DNA from: Camelus bactrianus
Lineage: Eukaryota; Chordata; Mammalia; Artiodactyla; Camelidae
DNA: 64,000 nucleotides
Assembly: GCF_048773025.1 (NCBI RefSeq)
Contig: NW_027413960.1
Span: 3,227,945 to 3,291,944, forward strand
Direction of reading: 5' to 3'
Below are positions 1 through 13,181 of this stretch, piece after piece; within the stretch, counting starts at the first letter, position 1; the number at the start of each line of letters is the position of its first letter. The position numbers were made by a program, and so were the translations under genes. The notes beneath the pieces are model-generated. The model was not told the DNA's origin. It searched no databases and was given only the letters and a program-made list of their open reading frames with translations.

Positions 1-1110
1 CCTCCCCATATATTTGTATGGAGTGGAGTTTGCAACTGAAGAGAAACTTTGTGTTCCCAACAAGCTAGGTGAAGGACGGCTTTCACACACACTTATCTCT
101 CAGAACTGAGCATGTGGAGAGACGTTCGTTCATCTAGCACAAAGGGAACGACTTGCAGGAGAAACTTTTACTCTGGTTTCTCAGTCTGTTTCCTAGTGCC
201 GGTTTGAAGTTCCTGCAGTTTTCACTGTAAAACCGAGTTGGAGCTAGTACTTCCCATATATATGTATGGAGTGGAGTTTGCAACTGAAGAGAAACTTTGT
301 GTTCCCAACAAGCTAGGTGAAGGACGGCTTTCACACACACTTATCTCTCAGAACTGAGCATGTGGAGAGACGTTCGTTCATCTAGCACAAAGGGAACGGG
401 TTGCAGGAGAAACTTTTACTCTGGTTTCTCAGTCTGTTTCCTAGTGCCGGTTTGAAGTTCCTGCAGTTTTCACTGTAAAACCGAGTTGGAGCTAATAAAT
501 CCCCATATATATGTATGGAGTGGAGTTTGCAACTGAAGAGAAACTTTGTGTTTCCAACAAGCAAGGTGAAGGACGGCTTTCACACACACTTATCTCTCAG
601 AATTGAGCATGTGGAGAGACGTTCGTTCATCTAGCACAAAGGGAACGGGTTGCAGGGGAAACTTTTACTCTGGTTTCTCAGTCTGTTTCCTAGTGCCGGT
701 TTGAAGTTCCTGCAGTTTTCACTGTAAAACCGAGTTGGAGCTAGTACCTAACCATATATATGTAGGGAGTGGAGTTTGCAACTGAAGAGAAACTTTGTGT
801 TCCCAACAAGCTAGGTGAAGTACGGCTTTCACACACACTTATCTCTCAGAACTGAGCATGTGGAGAGACGTTCGTTCATCTAGCACAAAGGGAACGGGTT
901 GCAGGAGAAACTTTTACTCTGGTTTCTCAGTCTGTTTCCTAGTGCCGGTTTGAAGTTCCTGCAGTTTTCACTGTAAAACCGAGTTGGAGCAAGTACCTCC
1001 CCATATATATGTATGGAGTGGAGTTTGCCACTGAAGAGAAACTTTGGGTTCCCAACAAGCTAGTTGAAGGACAGCTTTCACACACACATATCTCTCAGAA
1101 CTAAGCATGT
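1..1110. repeat. Left-domain segment, copy 1 (matches 8953-10062)
   Basis: Bases 1 to about 1110 align to 8953 onward at a constant offset of 8,952 bp (36 monomers). Both copies carry the same order of unusual units: a TATTTGTATGG unit, one with AACGACTTGC, a 248-bp unit starting CTTCCCATA, an AAATCCCC unit, a TATGTAGGGAG unit and a TTTGCCACTG unit. After about 1.1 kb the first copy carries two extra monomers, seen as a second TTTGTCACTG unit near 1.5 kb. The alignment then resumes at an offset of about 8,457 bp. This reads as an old block duplication followed by a local dimer insertion. Confidence 0.8.
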
Positions 1111-1871
1111 GGAGAGACGTTCGTTCATCTAGCACAAAGGGAACGGGTTGCAGGAGAAACTTTTACTCTGGTTTCTCAGTCTGTTTCCTAGTGCCGGTTT
1201 GAAGTTCCTGCAGTTTTCACTGTAAAACCGAGTTGGAGCTAGTACTTCCCATATATATGTATGGATTGGAGTTTGCAACTGAAGAGAAACTTTGTGTTCC
1301 CAACAAGCTAGGTGAAGGACGGCTTTCACACACACTTATCTCTCAGAACTGAGCATGTGGAGAGACGTTCGTTCATCTAGCAGAAAGGGAACGGGTTGCA
1401 GGAGAAACTTTTACTCTGGTTTCTCAGTCTGTTTCCTAGTGCCGGTTTGAAGTTCCTGCAGTTTTCACTGTAAAACCGAGTTGGAGCAAGTACCTCCCCA
1501 TATATATGTATGGAGGGAGTTTGTCACTGAAGAGAAACTTTGGGTTCCCAACAAGCTAGTTGAAGGACGGCTTTCACACACACATATCTCTCAGAACTAA
1601 GCATGTGGAGAGACGTTCGTTCATCTAGCACAAAGGGAACGAGTTGCAGGAGAAACTTTTACTCTGGTTCTCAGTCTGTTTCCTAGTTCCGGTTTGAAGT
1701 TCCTGCAGTTTTCACTGTAAAACCGAATTGGAGCTAGTACCTCCCCATATATATGTATGGAGTGGAATTTGCAACTGAAGAGAAACTTTGTGTTCCCAAC
1801 GAGCTAGGTGAAGGACGGCTTTCACACACACTTATCTATCAGAACTGAGCATGTGGAGAGACGTTCGTTCA

Positions 1872-2369
1872 TCTAGCACAAAGGGAACGGCTTGCAGGAG
1901 AAAATTTTTCTCTGCTTTCTCACTCTTTTTCCAAGTGCCGTTTTGAATTTCCTGTAGTTTTAACTGTAAAACCGAGTTGGGGCTAGTACCTCCCCATATA
2001 TAAGTATGGAGTGGAGTTTGCACCTGAAGAGAAACTTTGTGTTCCCAACAAGCTACGTGAAGGATGGCTTTCACACACACTTATCTCTCAGAACTGAGCA
2101 TGTGGAGAGACGTTCGTTCATCTAGCACAAAGGGAACGGTTTGCAGGAGAAACTTTTACTCTGGTTTCTCAGTCTGTTTCCTACTGCCGGTTTGAAGTTC
2201 CTGCAGTTTTCACTGTAAAACCGAGTTGGAGCTAGTACCTCCCCATATATATGTGTGGGATGGAGTTTGCAACTGAAGAGAAACTTTGTGTTCCCAACAA
2301 GCTAGGTGAAGGACGGTTTTCACACACAATTATCTCTCAGAACTGAGCATGTGGACAGACGTTCGTTCA
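1872..2369. repeat. Dimer duplication, copy 1 (498 bp)
   Basis: Two monomers are repeated in tandem with 2370-2867 at an offset of 498 bp. Shared private changes include GGCTTGCAGGAGAAAATTT, CCTGTAGTTTTAACTG, a CTACGTGAAGGATGG stretch and GTGTGGGATGG in the following unit. Edges are approximate because neighbouring units are themselves about 90-95% alike. Confidence 0.75.
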
Positions 2370-2867
2370 TCTAGCACAAAGGGAACGGCTTGCAGGAGAA
2401 AATTTTTCTCTGCTTTCTCACTCTTTTTCCAAGTGCCGTTTTGAATTTCCTGTAGTTTTAACTGTAAAACCGAGTTGGGGCTAGTACCTCCCCATATATA
2501 AGTATGGAGTGGAGTTTGCACCTGAAGAGAAACTTTGTGTTCCCAACAAGCTACGTGAAGGATGGCTTTCACACACACTTATCTCTCAGAACTGAGCATG
2601 TGGAGAGACGTTCGTTCATCTAGCACAAAGGGAACGGTTTGCAGGAGAAACTTTTACTCTGGTTTCTCAGTCTGTTTCCTACTGCCGGTTTGAAGTTCCT
2701 GCAGTTTTCACTGTAAAACCGAGTTGGAGCTAGTACCTCCCCATATATATGTGTGGGATGGAGTTTGCAACTGAAGAGAAACTTTGTGTTCCCAACAAGC
2801 TAGGTGAAGGACGGTTTTCACACACAATTATCTCTCAGAACTGAGCATGTGGACAGACGTTCGTTCA
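2370..2867. repeat. Dimer duplication, copy 2 (498 bp)
   Basis: Second copy of the 498-bp dimer. It ends where the first copy reads CAAAGGGAACGGC and this one reads CAAAAGGAACGGG. The near identity of the two copies implies a recent local exchange inside an otherwise older, more diverged domain. Confidence 0.75.
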
Positions 2868-3199
2868 TCTAGCACAAAAGGAACGGGTTGCAGGAGAAAC
2901 TTTTACTCTGGTTTCTCAGTCTGTTTCCTAGTGCCGGTTTGAAGTTCCTGCAGTTTTCACTGTAAAACCGAGTTGGAGCTAGTACTTCCACATATATATG
3001 TATGGAGTGGAGTTAGCAACTGAAGAGAAACTTTGTGTTCCCAACAAGCTAGGTGAAGGTCGGCTTTCACACACACTAATCTCTCAGAACTGAGCATGTG
3101 GAGAGACGTTCGTTCATCTAGCACAAAGGGAACGTGTTGCAGGAGAAATTTTACTCAGGTTTCTCAGTCTGTTTCCTAGTGTCGCTTTGAAGTTCCTGC

Positions 3200-5490
3200 A
3201 GTTTTCACTGTAAAACCGAGTTGGAACTAGTACTTCCCATATATATGTATGGAGTGGAGTTTGCAACTGAAGAGAAACTTTGTGTTCCCAACAAGCTAGG
3301 TGAAGGACGGCTTTCACACACACTTATCTCTCAGAACTGAGCATGTGGAGAGACGTTCGTTCATCTAGCACAAAGGGAACGGGTTGCAGGAGAAACTTTT
3401 ACTCTGGTTTCTCAGTCTGTTTCCTAGTGCCGGTTTGAAGTTCCTGCAGTTTTCACTGTAAAACCGAGTTGGAGCTAGTAAATCCCCTTATATATGTATG
3501 GAGTGGAGTTTGCAACTGAAGAGAAACTTTGTGTTTCCAACAAGCAAGGTGAAGGACGGCTTTCACACACACTTATCTCTCAGAATTGAGCATGTGGAGA
3601 GACGTTCGTTCATCTAGCACAAAAGGAACGGGTTGCAGGGGAAACTTTTACTCTGGTTTCTCAGTCTGTTTCCTAGTGCCGGTTTGAAGTTCCTGCAGTT
3701 TTCACTGTAAAACCGAGTTGGAGCTAGTACCTACCCATATATATGTAGGGAGTGGAGTTTGCAACTGAAGAGAAACTTTGTGTTCCCAACAAGCTAGGTG
3801 AAGGACGGCTTTCACACACACTTATCTCTCAGAACTGAGCATGTGGAGAGACGTTCGTTCATCTAGCACAAAGGGAACGGGTTGCAGGAGAAACTTTTAC
3901 TCTGGTTTCTCAGTCTGTTTCCTAGTGCCGGTTTGAAGTTCCTGCAGTTTTCACTGTAAAACCGAGTTGGAGCAAGTACCTCCCCATATATATGTATGGA
4001 GTGGAGTTTGCCACTGAAGAGAAACTTTGGGTTCCCAACAAGCTAGTTGAAGGACGGCTTTCACACACACATATCTCTCAGAACTAAGCATGTGGAGAGA
4101 CGTTCGTTCATCTAGCACAAAGGGAACGAGTTGCAGGAGAAACTTTTACTCTGGTTTCTCAGTCTGTTTCCTAGTGCCGGTTTGAAGTTCCTGCAGTTTT
4201 CACTGTAAAACCGAATTGGAGCTAGTACCTCCCCATATATATGTATGGAGTGGAATTTGCAACTGAAGAGAAACTTTGTGTTCCCAACGAGCTAGGTGAA
4301 GGACGGCTTTCACACACACTTATCTATCAGAACTGAGCATGTGGAGAGACGTTCGTTCATCTAGCACAAAGGGAACGGCTTGCAGGAGAAAATTTTTCTC
4401 TGCTTTCTCACTCTTTTTCCAAGTGCCGTTTTGAATTTCCTGTAGTTTTAACTGTAAAACCGAGTTGGGGCTAGTACCTCCCCATATATAAGTATGGAGT
4501 GGAGTTTGCACCTGAAGAGAAACTTTGTGTTCCCAACAAGCTACGTGAAGGATGGCTTTCACACACACTTATCTCTCAGAACTGAGCATGTGGAGAGACG
4601 TTCGTTCATCTAGCACAAAGGGAACGGTTTGCAGGAGAAACTTTTACTCTGGTTTCTCAGTCTGTTTCCTACTGCCGGTTTGAAGTTCCTGCAGTTTTCA
4701 CTGTAAAACCGAGTTGGAGCTAGTACCTCCCCATATATATGTGTGGGATGGAGTTTGCAACTGAAGAGAAACTTTGTGTTCCCAACAAGCTAGGTGAAGG
4801 ACGGTTTTCACACACAATTATCTCTCAGAACTGAGCATGTGGACAGACGTTCGTTCATCTAGCACAAAAGGAACGGGTTGCAGGAGAAACTTTTACTCTG
4901 GTTTCTCAGTCTGTTTCCTAGTGCCGGTTTGAAGTTCCTGCAGTTTTCACTGTAAAACCGAGTTGGAGCTAGTACTTCCACATATATATGTATGGAGTGG
5001 AGTTAGCAACTGAAGAGAAACTTTGTGTTCCCAACAAGCTAGGTGAAGGTCGGCTTTCACACACACTAATCTCTCAGAACTGAGCATGTGGAGAGACGTT
5101 CGTTCATCTAGCACAAAGGGAACGGGTTGCAGGAGAAATTTTACTCAGGTTTCTCAGTCTGTTTCCTAGTGTCGCTGTGAAGTTCCTGCAGTTTTCACTG
5201 TAAAACCGAGTTGGAGCTAGTACCTCCCCATATATATGTGTGGAGTGGAGTTTGCAACTGAAGAGAAACTTTGTGTTCCCAACAAGCTAGGTGAAGGACG
5301 GCTTTCACACACACATATCTCTCAGAACTGAGCATGTGGAGAGACGTACGTTCATCTAGCACAAAGGGAACGGGTTGCAGGAGAAACTTTTACTCTGGAT
5401 TCTCGGTCTGTTTCCTAGTGCCGGTTTGAAGTTCCTGCAGTTTTCACTGTAAAACCGAGTTGGAGCTAGTACCTCCCCATATATATGTAT
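3200..5490. repeat. 24-monomer-spaced segment, copy 1 (matches ~9169-11460)
   Basis: This segment aligns to about 9169-11460 at a constant 5,969 bp (24 monomers). Anchors are the AATCCCC unit at 3481 and 9450, GTGTGGAGTGG units near 5240 and 11210, and GAGACGTACG near 5340 and 11310. Divergence is visible: I count about 9 differences over about 260 bases around 4361-4620 versus 10330-10589, roughly 3%. That is far more than between the copies in the middle domain, so this duplication is older or less homogenised. Confidence 0.8.
4228..5471. repeat. Pentamer higher-order repeat, copy 1 (1,244 bp)
   Basis: Five monomers are repeated immediately downstream at exactly 1,244 bp. Order of marked units: an AATTTGC unit with CAACGAGC, a unit with TTTTAACTG, a GTGTGGGATGG unit with GTGGACAGACG, a CTTCCACATA unit with GAGTTAGC, and a GTGTGGAGTGG unit leading into GAGACGTACG. 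The true exchange point lies slightly inside the first unit, between about 5490 and 5531. Confidence 0.85.
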
Positions 5491-6715
5491 GGAGGGGAGT
5501 TTGCAACTGAAGAGAAACTTTGTGTTCCCAACGAGCTAGGTGAAGGACGGCTTTCACACACACTTATCTATCAGAACTGAGCATGTGGAGAGACGTTCGT
5601 TCATCTAGCACAAAGGGAACGGCTTGCAGGAGAAAATTTTTCTCTGCTTTCTCACTCTTTTTCCAAGTGCCGTTTTGAATTTCCTGTAGTTTTAACTGTA
5701 AAACCGAGTTGGGGCTAGTACCTCCCCATATATAAGTATGGAGTGGAGTTTGCACCTGAAGAGAAACTTTGTGTTCCCAACAAGCTACGTGAAGGATGGC
5801 TTTCACACACACTTATCTCTCAGAACTGAGCATGTGGAGAGACGTTCGTTCATCTAGCACAAAGGGAACGGTTTGCAGGAGAAACTTTTACTCTGGTTTC
5901 TCAGTCTGTTTCCTACTGCCGGTTTGAAGTTCCTGCAGTTTTCACTGTAAAACCGAGTTGGAGCTAGTACCTCCCCATATATATGTGTGGGATGGAGTTT
6001 GCAACTGAAGAGAAACTTTGTGTTCCCAACAAGCTAGGTGAAGGACGGTTTTCACACACAATTATCTCTCAGAACTGAGCATGTGGACAGACGTTCGTTC
6101 ATCTAGCACAAAAGGAACGGGTTGCAGGAGAAACTTTTACTCTGGTTTCTCAGTCTGTTTCCTAGTGCCGGTTTGAAGTTCCTGCAGTTTTCACTGTAAA
6201 ACCGAGTTGGAGCTAGTACTTCCACATATATATGTATGGAGTGGAGTTAGCAACTGAAGAGAAACTTTGTGTTCCCAACAAGCTAGGTGAAGGTCGGCTT
6301 TCACACACAATAATCTCTCAGAACTGAGCATGTGGAGAGACGTTCGTTCATCTAGCACAAAGGGAACGGGTTGCAGGAGAAATTTTACTCAGGTTTCTCA
6401 GTCTGTTTCCTAGTGTCGCTTTGAAGTTCCTGCAGTTTTCACTGTAAAACCGAGTTGGAGCTAGTACCTCCCCATATATATGTGTGGAGTGGAGTTTGCA
6501 ACTGAAGAGAAACTTTGTGTTCCCAACAAGCTAGGTGAAGGACGGCTTTCACACACACATATCTCTCAGAACTGAGCATGTGGAGAGACGTACGTTCATC
6601 TAGCACAAAGGGAACGGGTTGCAGGAGAAACTTTTACTCTGGATTCTCGGTCTGTTTCCTAGTGCCGGTTTGAAGTTCCTGCAGTTTTCACTGTAAAACC
6701 GAGTTGGAGCTAGTA
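5472..6715. repeat. Pentamer higher-order repeat, copy 2 (1,244 bp)
   Basis: Second tandem copy of the preceding five-monomer block, with the same private variants in the same order. The unit following at 6716 again begins with GGAGGGGAG, as expected if the duplication was made by unequal crossing-over within that unit. Confidence 0.85.
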
Positions 6716-9168
6716 CCTCCCCATATATATGTATGGAGGGGAGTTTGCAACTGAAGAGAAACTTTGTGTTCCCAACAAGCTAGGTGAAGGACGGCTTTCA
6801 CACACACTTATCTCTCAGAACTGAGCATGTGGAGAGACGTTCGTTCATCTAGCACAAAGGGAACGGGTTACAGGAGAAAATTTTACTGTGGTTTCTCAGT
6901 CTGTTTCCTAGTGCCGGTTTGAAGTTCCTGCAGTTTTCACTGTAAAACTGAGATGGAGCTAGTACCTCCCCATATATATGTATGGAGTGGAGTTTGCAAC
7001 CGAAGAGAAACTATGTGTTCCCAACAAGCTAAGTGAAGGACGGCTTTCACACACACTTATCTCTCAGAACTGAGCATGTGGAGAGACGTTCGTTCATCTA
7101 GCACAAAGGGAACGGTTTGCAGGAGAAACTTTTACTCTGGTTTCTCAGTCTGTTTCCTAGTGCCGGTTTGAAGCTCCTGCAGTTTTCACTATAAAACCGA
7201 GTTGGAGGTAGTACCTCCCCATATATATGTATGGAGAGGAGTTTGCAACTGAAGAGAAACTTTGTGTTTCCAACAAGCTAGGTGAAGGACGGCTTTCACA
7301 CACACTTATCTCTCAGAACTGAGCATGTGGAGAGACGTTCGTTCATCTAGCATAAAGTGAACGGGTTGCAGGAGAAACTTTTACTCTGGTTTCTCAGTCT
7401 GTTTCCTAGTGCCGGTTTGAAGTTCCTGCAGTTTTCACTGTAAAACCGAGTTGGAGCTTGTACCTCCCATATATATGTATGGAGTGGAGTTTGCAACTGA
7501 AGAGAAACTTTGTGTTCCCAACAAGCTACGTGAAGGACGGCTTTCACACACACTTATCTCTCAGAACTGAGCATGTGGAGAGACGTTCGTTCATCTAGCA
7601 CAAAGGGAACGGGTTGCAGGAGAAATTTTACTCTGGTTTCTCAGTCTGTTTCCTAGTGCCGGTTTGAAGTTCCTGCAGTTTTCACTGTAAAACCGAGTTG
7701 GAGCTAGTACCTCCCATATATATGTATGGAGTGGAGTTTGCAACTGAAGAGAAACTTTGTGTTCCCAACAAGCTAGGTGAAGGACGGCTTTCACACACAC
7801 TTATCCCTCAGAACTGAGCATGTGGAGAGACGTTCGTTCATCTAGCAGAAAGGGAACGGGTTGTAGGAGAAACTTTTACTCTGGTTTCTCAGTCTGTTTC
7901 GTAGTGCCGGTTTGAAGTTCCTGCAGTTTTCACTGTAAAACCGAGTTGGAGCTAGTACCTCCCCATATATATGTAGGGAGTGTAGTTTGCAACTGAAGAG
8001 AAACTTTGTGTTCCCAACAAGCTAGGTGAAGGACGGCTTTCACACACACTTATCTCTCAGAACTGAGCTTGTGGAGAGACGTTCGTTCATCTAGCACAAA
8101 GGGAACGGTTTGCAGGAGAAACTTTTACTCTGGTTTCTCAGTCTGTTTCCTAGTGCCGGTTTGAAGTTCCTGCAGTTTTCACTGTAAAACCGAGTTGGAG
8201 CTAGTACCTCCCCATATATATGTATGGAGTGGAGTTTGCCACTGAAGAGAAACTTTGGGTTCCCAACAAGCTAGGTGAAGGACGGCTTTCACACACACAT
8301 ATCTCTCAGAACTAAGCATGTGGAGAGACGTTCGTTCATCTAGCACAAAGGGAACGGGTCGCAGGAGAAACTTTTACTCTGGTTTCTCAGTCTGTTTCCT
8401 AGTTCCGGTTTGAAGTTCCTGCAGTTTTCACTGTAAAACCGAATTGGAGCTAGTACCTCCCCATATATATGTATGGAGTGGAATTTGCAACTGAAGAGAA
8501 ACTTTGTGTTCCCAACGAGCTAGGTGAAGGACGGCTTTCACACACACTTATCTATCAGAACTGAGCATGTGGAGAGACGTTCGTTCATCTAGCACAAAGG
8601 GAACGGGTTGCAGGAGAAACTTTTTCTCTGCTTTCTCAGTCTTTTTCCTAGTGCCGGTTTGAATTTCCTGCAGTTTTAACTGTAAAACCGAGTTGGGGCT
8701 AGTACCTCCCCATATATATGTATGGAGTGGAGTTTGCACCTTAAGAGAAACTTTGTGTTCCCAACAAGCTAGGTGAAGGACGGCTTTCACACACACTTAT
8801 CTCTCAGAACTGAGCATGTGGAGAGACGTTCGTTCATCTAGCACAAAGGGAACGGGTTGCAGGAGAAACTTTTACTCTGGTTCTCAGTCTGTTTCGTAGT
8901 GCCGGTTTGAAGTTCCTGCAGTTTTCACTGTAAAACCGAGTTGGAGCTAGTACCTCCCCATATATTTGTATGGAGTGGAGTTTGCAACTGAAGAGAAACT
9001 TTGTGTTCCCTACAAGCTAGGTGAAGGACGGCTTTCACACACACTTATCTCTCAGAACTGACCATGTTGAGAGACGTTCGTTCATCTAGCACAAAGGGAA
9101 CGACTTGCAGGAGAAACTTTTACTCTGGTTTCTCAGTCTGTTTCCTAGTGCCGGTTTGAAGTTCCTGC

Positions 9169-11460
9169 AGTTTTCACTGTAAAACCGAGTTGGAGCTAGT
9201 ACTTCCCATATATATGTATGGAGTGGAGTTTGCAACTGAAGAGAAACTTTGTGTTCCCAACAAGCTAGGTGAAGGACGGCTTTCACACACACATATCTCT
9301 CAGAACTGAGCATGTGGAGAGACGTTCGTTCATCTAGCACAAAGGGAACGGGTTGCAGGAGAAACTTTTACTCTGGTTTCTCAGTCTGTTTCCTAGTGCC
9401 GGTTTGAAGTTCCTGCAGTTTTCACTGTAAAACCGAGTTGGAGCTAGTAAATCCCCATATATATGTATGGAGTGGAGTTTGCAACTGAAGAGAAACTTTG
9501 TGTTCCCAACAAGCAAGGTGAAGGACGGCTTTCACACACACTTATCTCTCAGAATTGAGCATGTGGAGAGACGTTCGTTCATCTAGCACAAAATGAACGG
9601 GTTGCAGGGGAAACTTTTACTCTGGTTTCTCAGTCTGTTTCCTAGTGCCGTTTTGAAGTTCCTGCAGTTTTCACTGTAAAACCGAGTTGGAGCTAGTACC
9701 TACCCATATATATGTAGGGAGTGGAGTTTGCAACTGAAGAGAAACTTTGTGTTCCCAACAAGCTAGGTGAAGGACGGCTTTCACACACACTTATCTCTCA
9801 GAACTGAGCATGTGGAGAGACGTTCGTTCATCTAGCACAAAGGGAACGGGTTGCAGGAGAAACTTTTACTCTGGCTTCTCAGTCTGTTTCCTAGTGCCGG
9901 TTTGAAGTTCCTGCAGTTTTCACTGTAAAACCGAGTTGGAGCTAGTACCTCCCCATATATATGTATGGAGTGGAGTTTGCCACTGAAGAGAAACTTTGGG
10001 TTCCCAACAAGCTAGTTGAAGGACGGCTTTCACACACACATATCTCTCAGAACTTAGCATGTGGAGAGACGTTCGTTCATCTAGCACAAAGGGAACGAGT
10101 TGCAGGAGGAACTTTTACTCTGGTTTCTCAGTCTGTTTCCTAGTTCCGGTTTGAATTTCCTGCAGTTTTCACTGTAAAACCGAATTGGAGCTAGTACCTC
10201 CCCATATATATGTATGGAGTGGAATTTGCAACTGAAGAGAAACTTTGTGTTCCCAACGAGCTAGGTGAAGGACGGCTTTCACACACACTTATCTATCAGA
10301 ACTGAGCATGTGGAGAGACGTTCGTTCATCTAGCACAAAGGGAACGGGTTGCAGGAGAAACTTTTTCTCTGCTTTCTCACTCTTTTTCCTAGTGCCGGTT
10401 TGAATTTCCTGCAGTTTTAACTGTAAAACCGAGTTGGGGCTAGTACCTCCCCATATATAAGTATGGAGTGGAGTTTGCACCTGAAGAGAAACTTTGTGTT
10501 CCCAACAAGCTAGGTGAAGGACGGCTTTCACACACACTTATCTCTCAGAACTGAGCATGTGGAGAGACGTTCGTTCATCTAGCACAAAGGGAACGGGTTG
10601 CAGGAGAAACTTTTACTCTGGTTTCTCAGTCTGTTTCCTACTGCCGGTTTGAAGTTCCTGCAGTTTTCACTGTAAAACCGAGTTGGAGCTAGTACCTCCC
10701 CATATATATGTGTGGGATGGAGTTTGCAACTGAAGAGAAACTTTGTGTTCCCAACAAGCTAGGTGAAGGACGGCTTTCACACACAATTATCTCTCAGAAC
10801 TGAGCATGTGGACAGACGTTCGTTCATCTAGCACAAAAGGAACGGGTTGCAGGAGAAACTTTTACTCTGGTTTCTCAGTCTGTTTCCTAGTGCCGGTTTG
10901 AATTTCCTGCAGTTTTCACTGTAAAACCGAGTTGGAGCTAGTACTTCCCCATATATATGTATGGAGTGGAGTTAGCAACTGAAGAGAAACTTTGTGTTCC
11001 CAACAAGCTAGGTGAAGTTCGGCTTTCAGACACACTAATCTCTCAGAACTGAGCATGTGGAGAGACGTTCGTTCATCTAGCACAAAGGGAACGGGTTGCA
11101 GGAGAAATTTTACTCAGGTTTCTCAGTCTGTTTCCTAGTGTCGGTTTGAAGTTCCTGCAGTTTTCACTGTAAAACCGAGTTGGAGCTAGTACCTCCCCAT
11201 ATATATGTGTGGAGTGGAGTTTGCAACTGAAGAGAAACTTTGTGTTCCCAACAAGCTAGGTGAAGGACGGATTTCACACACACAAATCTCTCAGAACTGA
11301 GCATGTGGAGAGACGTACGTTCATCTAGCACAAAGGGAACGGGTTGCAGGAGAAACTTTTACTCTGCATTCTCGGTCTGTTTCCTAGTGCCGGTTTGAAG
11401 TTCCTGCAGTTTTCACTGTAAAACCGAGTTGGAGCTAGTACCTCCCCATATATATGTATG
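9169..11460. repeat. 24-monomer-spaced segment, copy 2
   Basis: Counterpart of 3200-5490. It also contains the part that matches bases 1-1110, so one ancestral module occurs three times in the left domain: from base 1, entering near 3.2 kb, and from 8953. The match ends near 11.46 kb, where the first copy reads GGAGGGGAG and this one GGAGTGGAATT. Confidence 0.8.
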
Positions 11461-13181
11461 GAGTGGAATTTGCAACTGAAGAGAAACTTTGTGTTCCCAA
11501 CGAGCTAGGTGAAGGACGGCTTTCACACACACTTATCTCTCAGAACTGAGCATGTGGAGAGACGTACGTTCATCTAGCACAAAGGGAACGGGTTGCAGGT
11601 GAAACATTTACTCTGGATTCTCGGTCTGTTTCCTAGTGCCGGTTTGAAGTTCCTGCAGTTTTCACTGTAAAACCGAGTTGGAGCTAGTACTTCCCCATAT
11701 ATATGTATGGAGTGGAGTTAGCAACTGAAGAGAAACTTTGTGTTCCCAACAAGCTAGGTGAAGTTCGGCTTTCAGACACACTAATCTCTCAGAACTGAGC
11801 ATGTGGAGAGACGTTCGTTCATCTAGCACAAAGGGAACGGGTTGCAGGAGAAATTTTACTCAGGTTTCTCAGTCTGTTTCCTAGTGTCGGTTTGAAGTTC
11901 CTGCAGTTTTCACTGTAAAACTGAGATGGAGCTAGTACCTCCCCATATATATGTATGGAGTGGAGTTTGCAACTGAAGAGAAACTTTGTGTTCCCAACAA
12001 GCTAGGTGAAGGACGGCTTTCACACACACATATCTCTCAGAACTGAGCATGTGGAGAGACGTTCGTTCATCTAGCACAAAGGGAATGGTTTGCAGGAGAA
12101 TCTTTTACTCTGGTTTCTCGGTCTGTTTCCTAGTGCCGGTTCGAAGCTCCTGCAGTTTTCACTGTAAAACCGAGTTGGAGGTAGTACCTCCCCATATATA
12201 TGTATGGAGAGGAGTTTGCAACTGAAGAGAAACTTTGTGTTCCCAACGAGCTAGGTGAAGGACGGCTTTCACACACACTTATCTATCAGAACTGAGCATG
12301 TGGAGAGACGTTCGTTCATCTAGCACAAAGGGAACGGGTTGCAGGAGAAACTTTTTCTCTGGTTTCTCGGTCTGTTTCCTAGTGCCGGTTTGAAGCTCCT
12401 GCAGTTTTCACTGTAAAACCGAGTTGGAGGTAGTACCTCCCCATATATATGTATGGAGTGGAGTTAGCAACTGAAGAGAAACTTTGTGTTCCCAACAAGC
12501 TAGGTGAAGGTCGGCTTTCACACACACTAATCTCTCAGAACTGAGCATGTGGAGAGACGTTCGTTCATCTAGCACAAAGGGAACGGGTTGCAGGAGAAAT
12601 TTTACTCAGGTTTCTCAGTCTGTTTCCTAGTGTCGGTTTGAAGTTCCTGCAGTTTTCACTGTAAAACCGAGTTGGAGCTAGTACCTCCCCATATATATGT
12701 GTGGAGTGGAGTTTGCAACTGAAGAGAAACTTTGTGTTCCCAACAAGCTAGGTGAAGGACGGCTTTCACACACACATATCTCTCAGAACTGAGCATGTGG
12801 AGAGACGTACGTTCATCTAGCACAAAGGGAACGGGTTGCAGGAGAAACTTTTACTCTGGATTCTCGGTCTGTTTCCTAGTGCCGGTTTGAAGTTCCTGCA
12901 GTTTTCACTGTAAAACCGAGTTGGAGCTAGTACCTCCCCATATATATGTATGGAAGGGAGTTTGCAACTGAAGAGAAACTTTGTGTTCCCAACAAGCTAG
13001 GTGAAGGACGGCTTTCACGCACACTTATCTCTCAGAACTGAGTATGTGGAGAGACGTACGTTCATCTAGCACAAAGGGAACGGGTTGCAGGAGAAACTTT
13101 TACTCCGGATTCTCGGTCTGTTTCCTAGTGCCGGTTTGAAGTTCCTGCAGTTTTCACTGTAAAACCGAGTTGGAGCTAGTA
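10944..13181. repeat. Trimer-spaced units (746 bp), imperfect
   Basis: Units with GAGTTAGC and ACACTAATC begin at 10944, 11690 and 12436, each 746 bp (three monomers) apart. The first two share the rare GAAGTTCGGCTTTCAGACAC. The third lacks it and the intervening monomers are only partly conserved, so this is a decayed or converted trimer rather than a clean higher-order repeat. The stretch 11.46-13.5 kb otherwise mixes variant classes found elsewhere in the left domain. Confidence 0.55.
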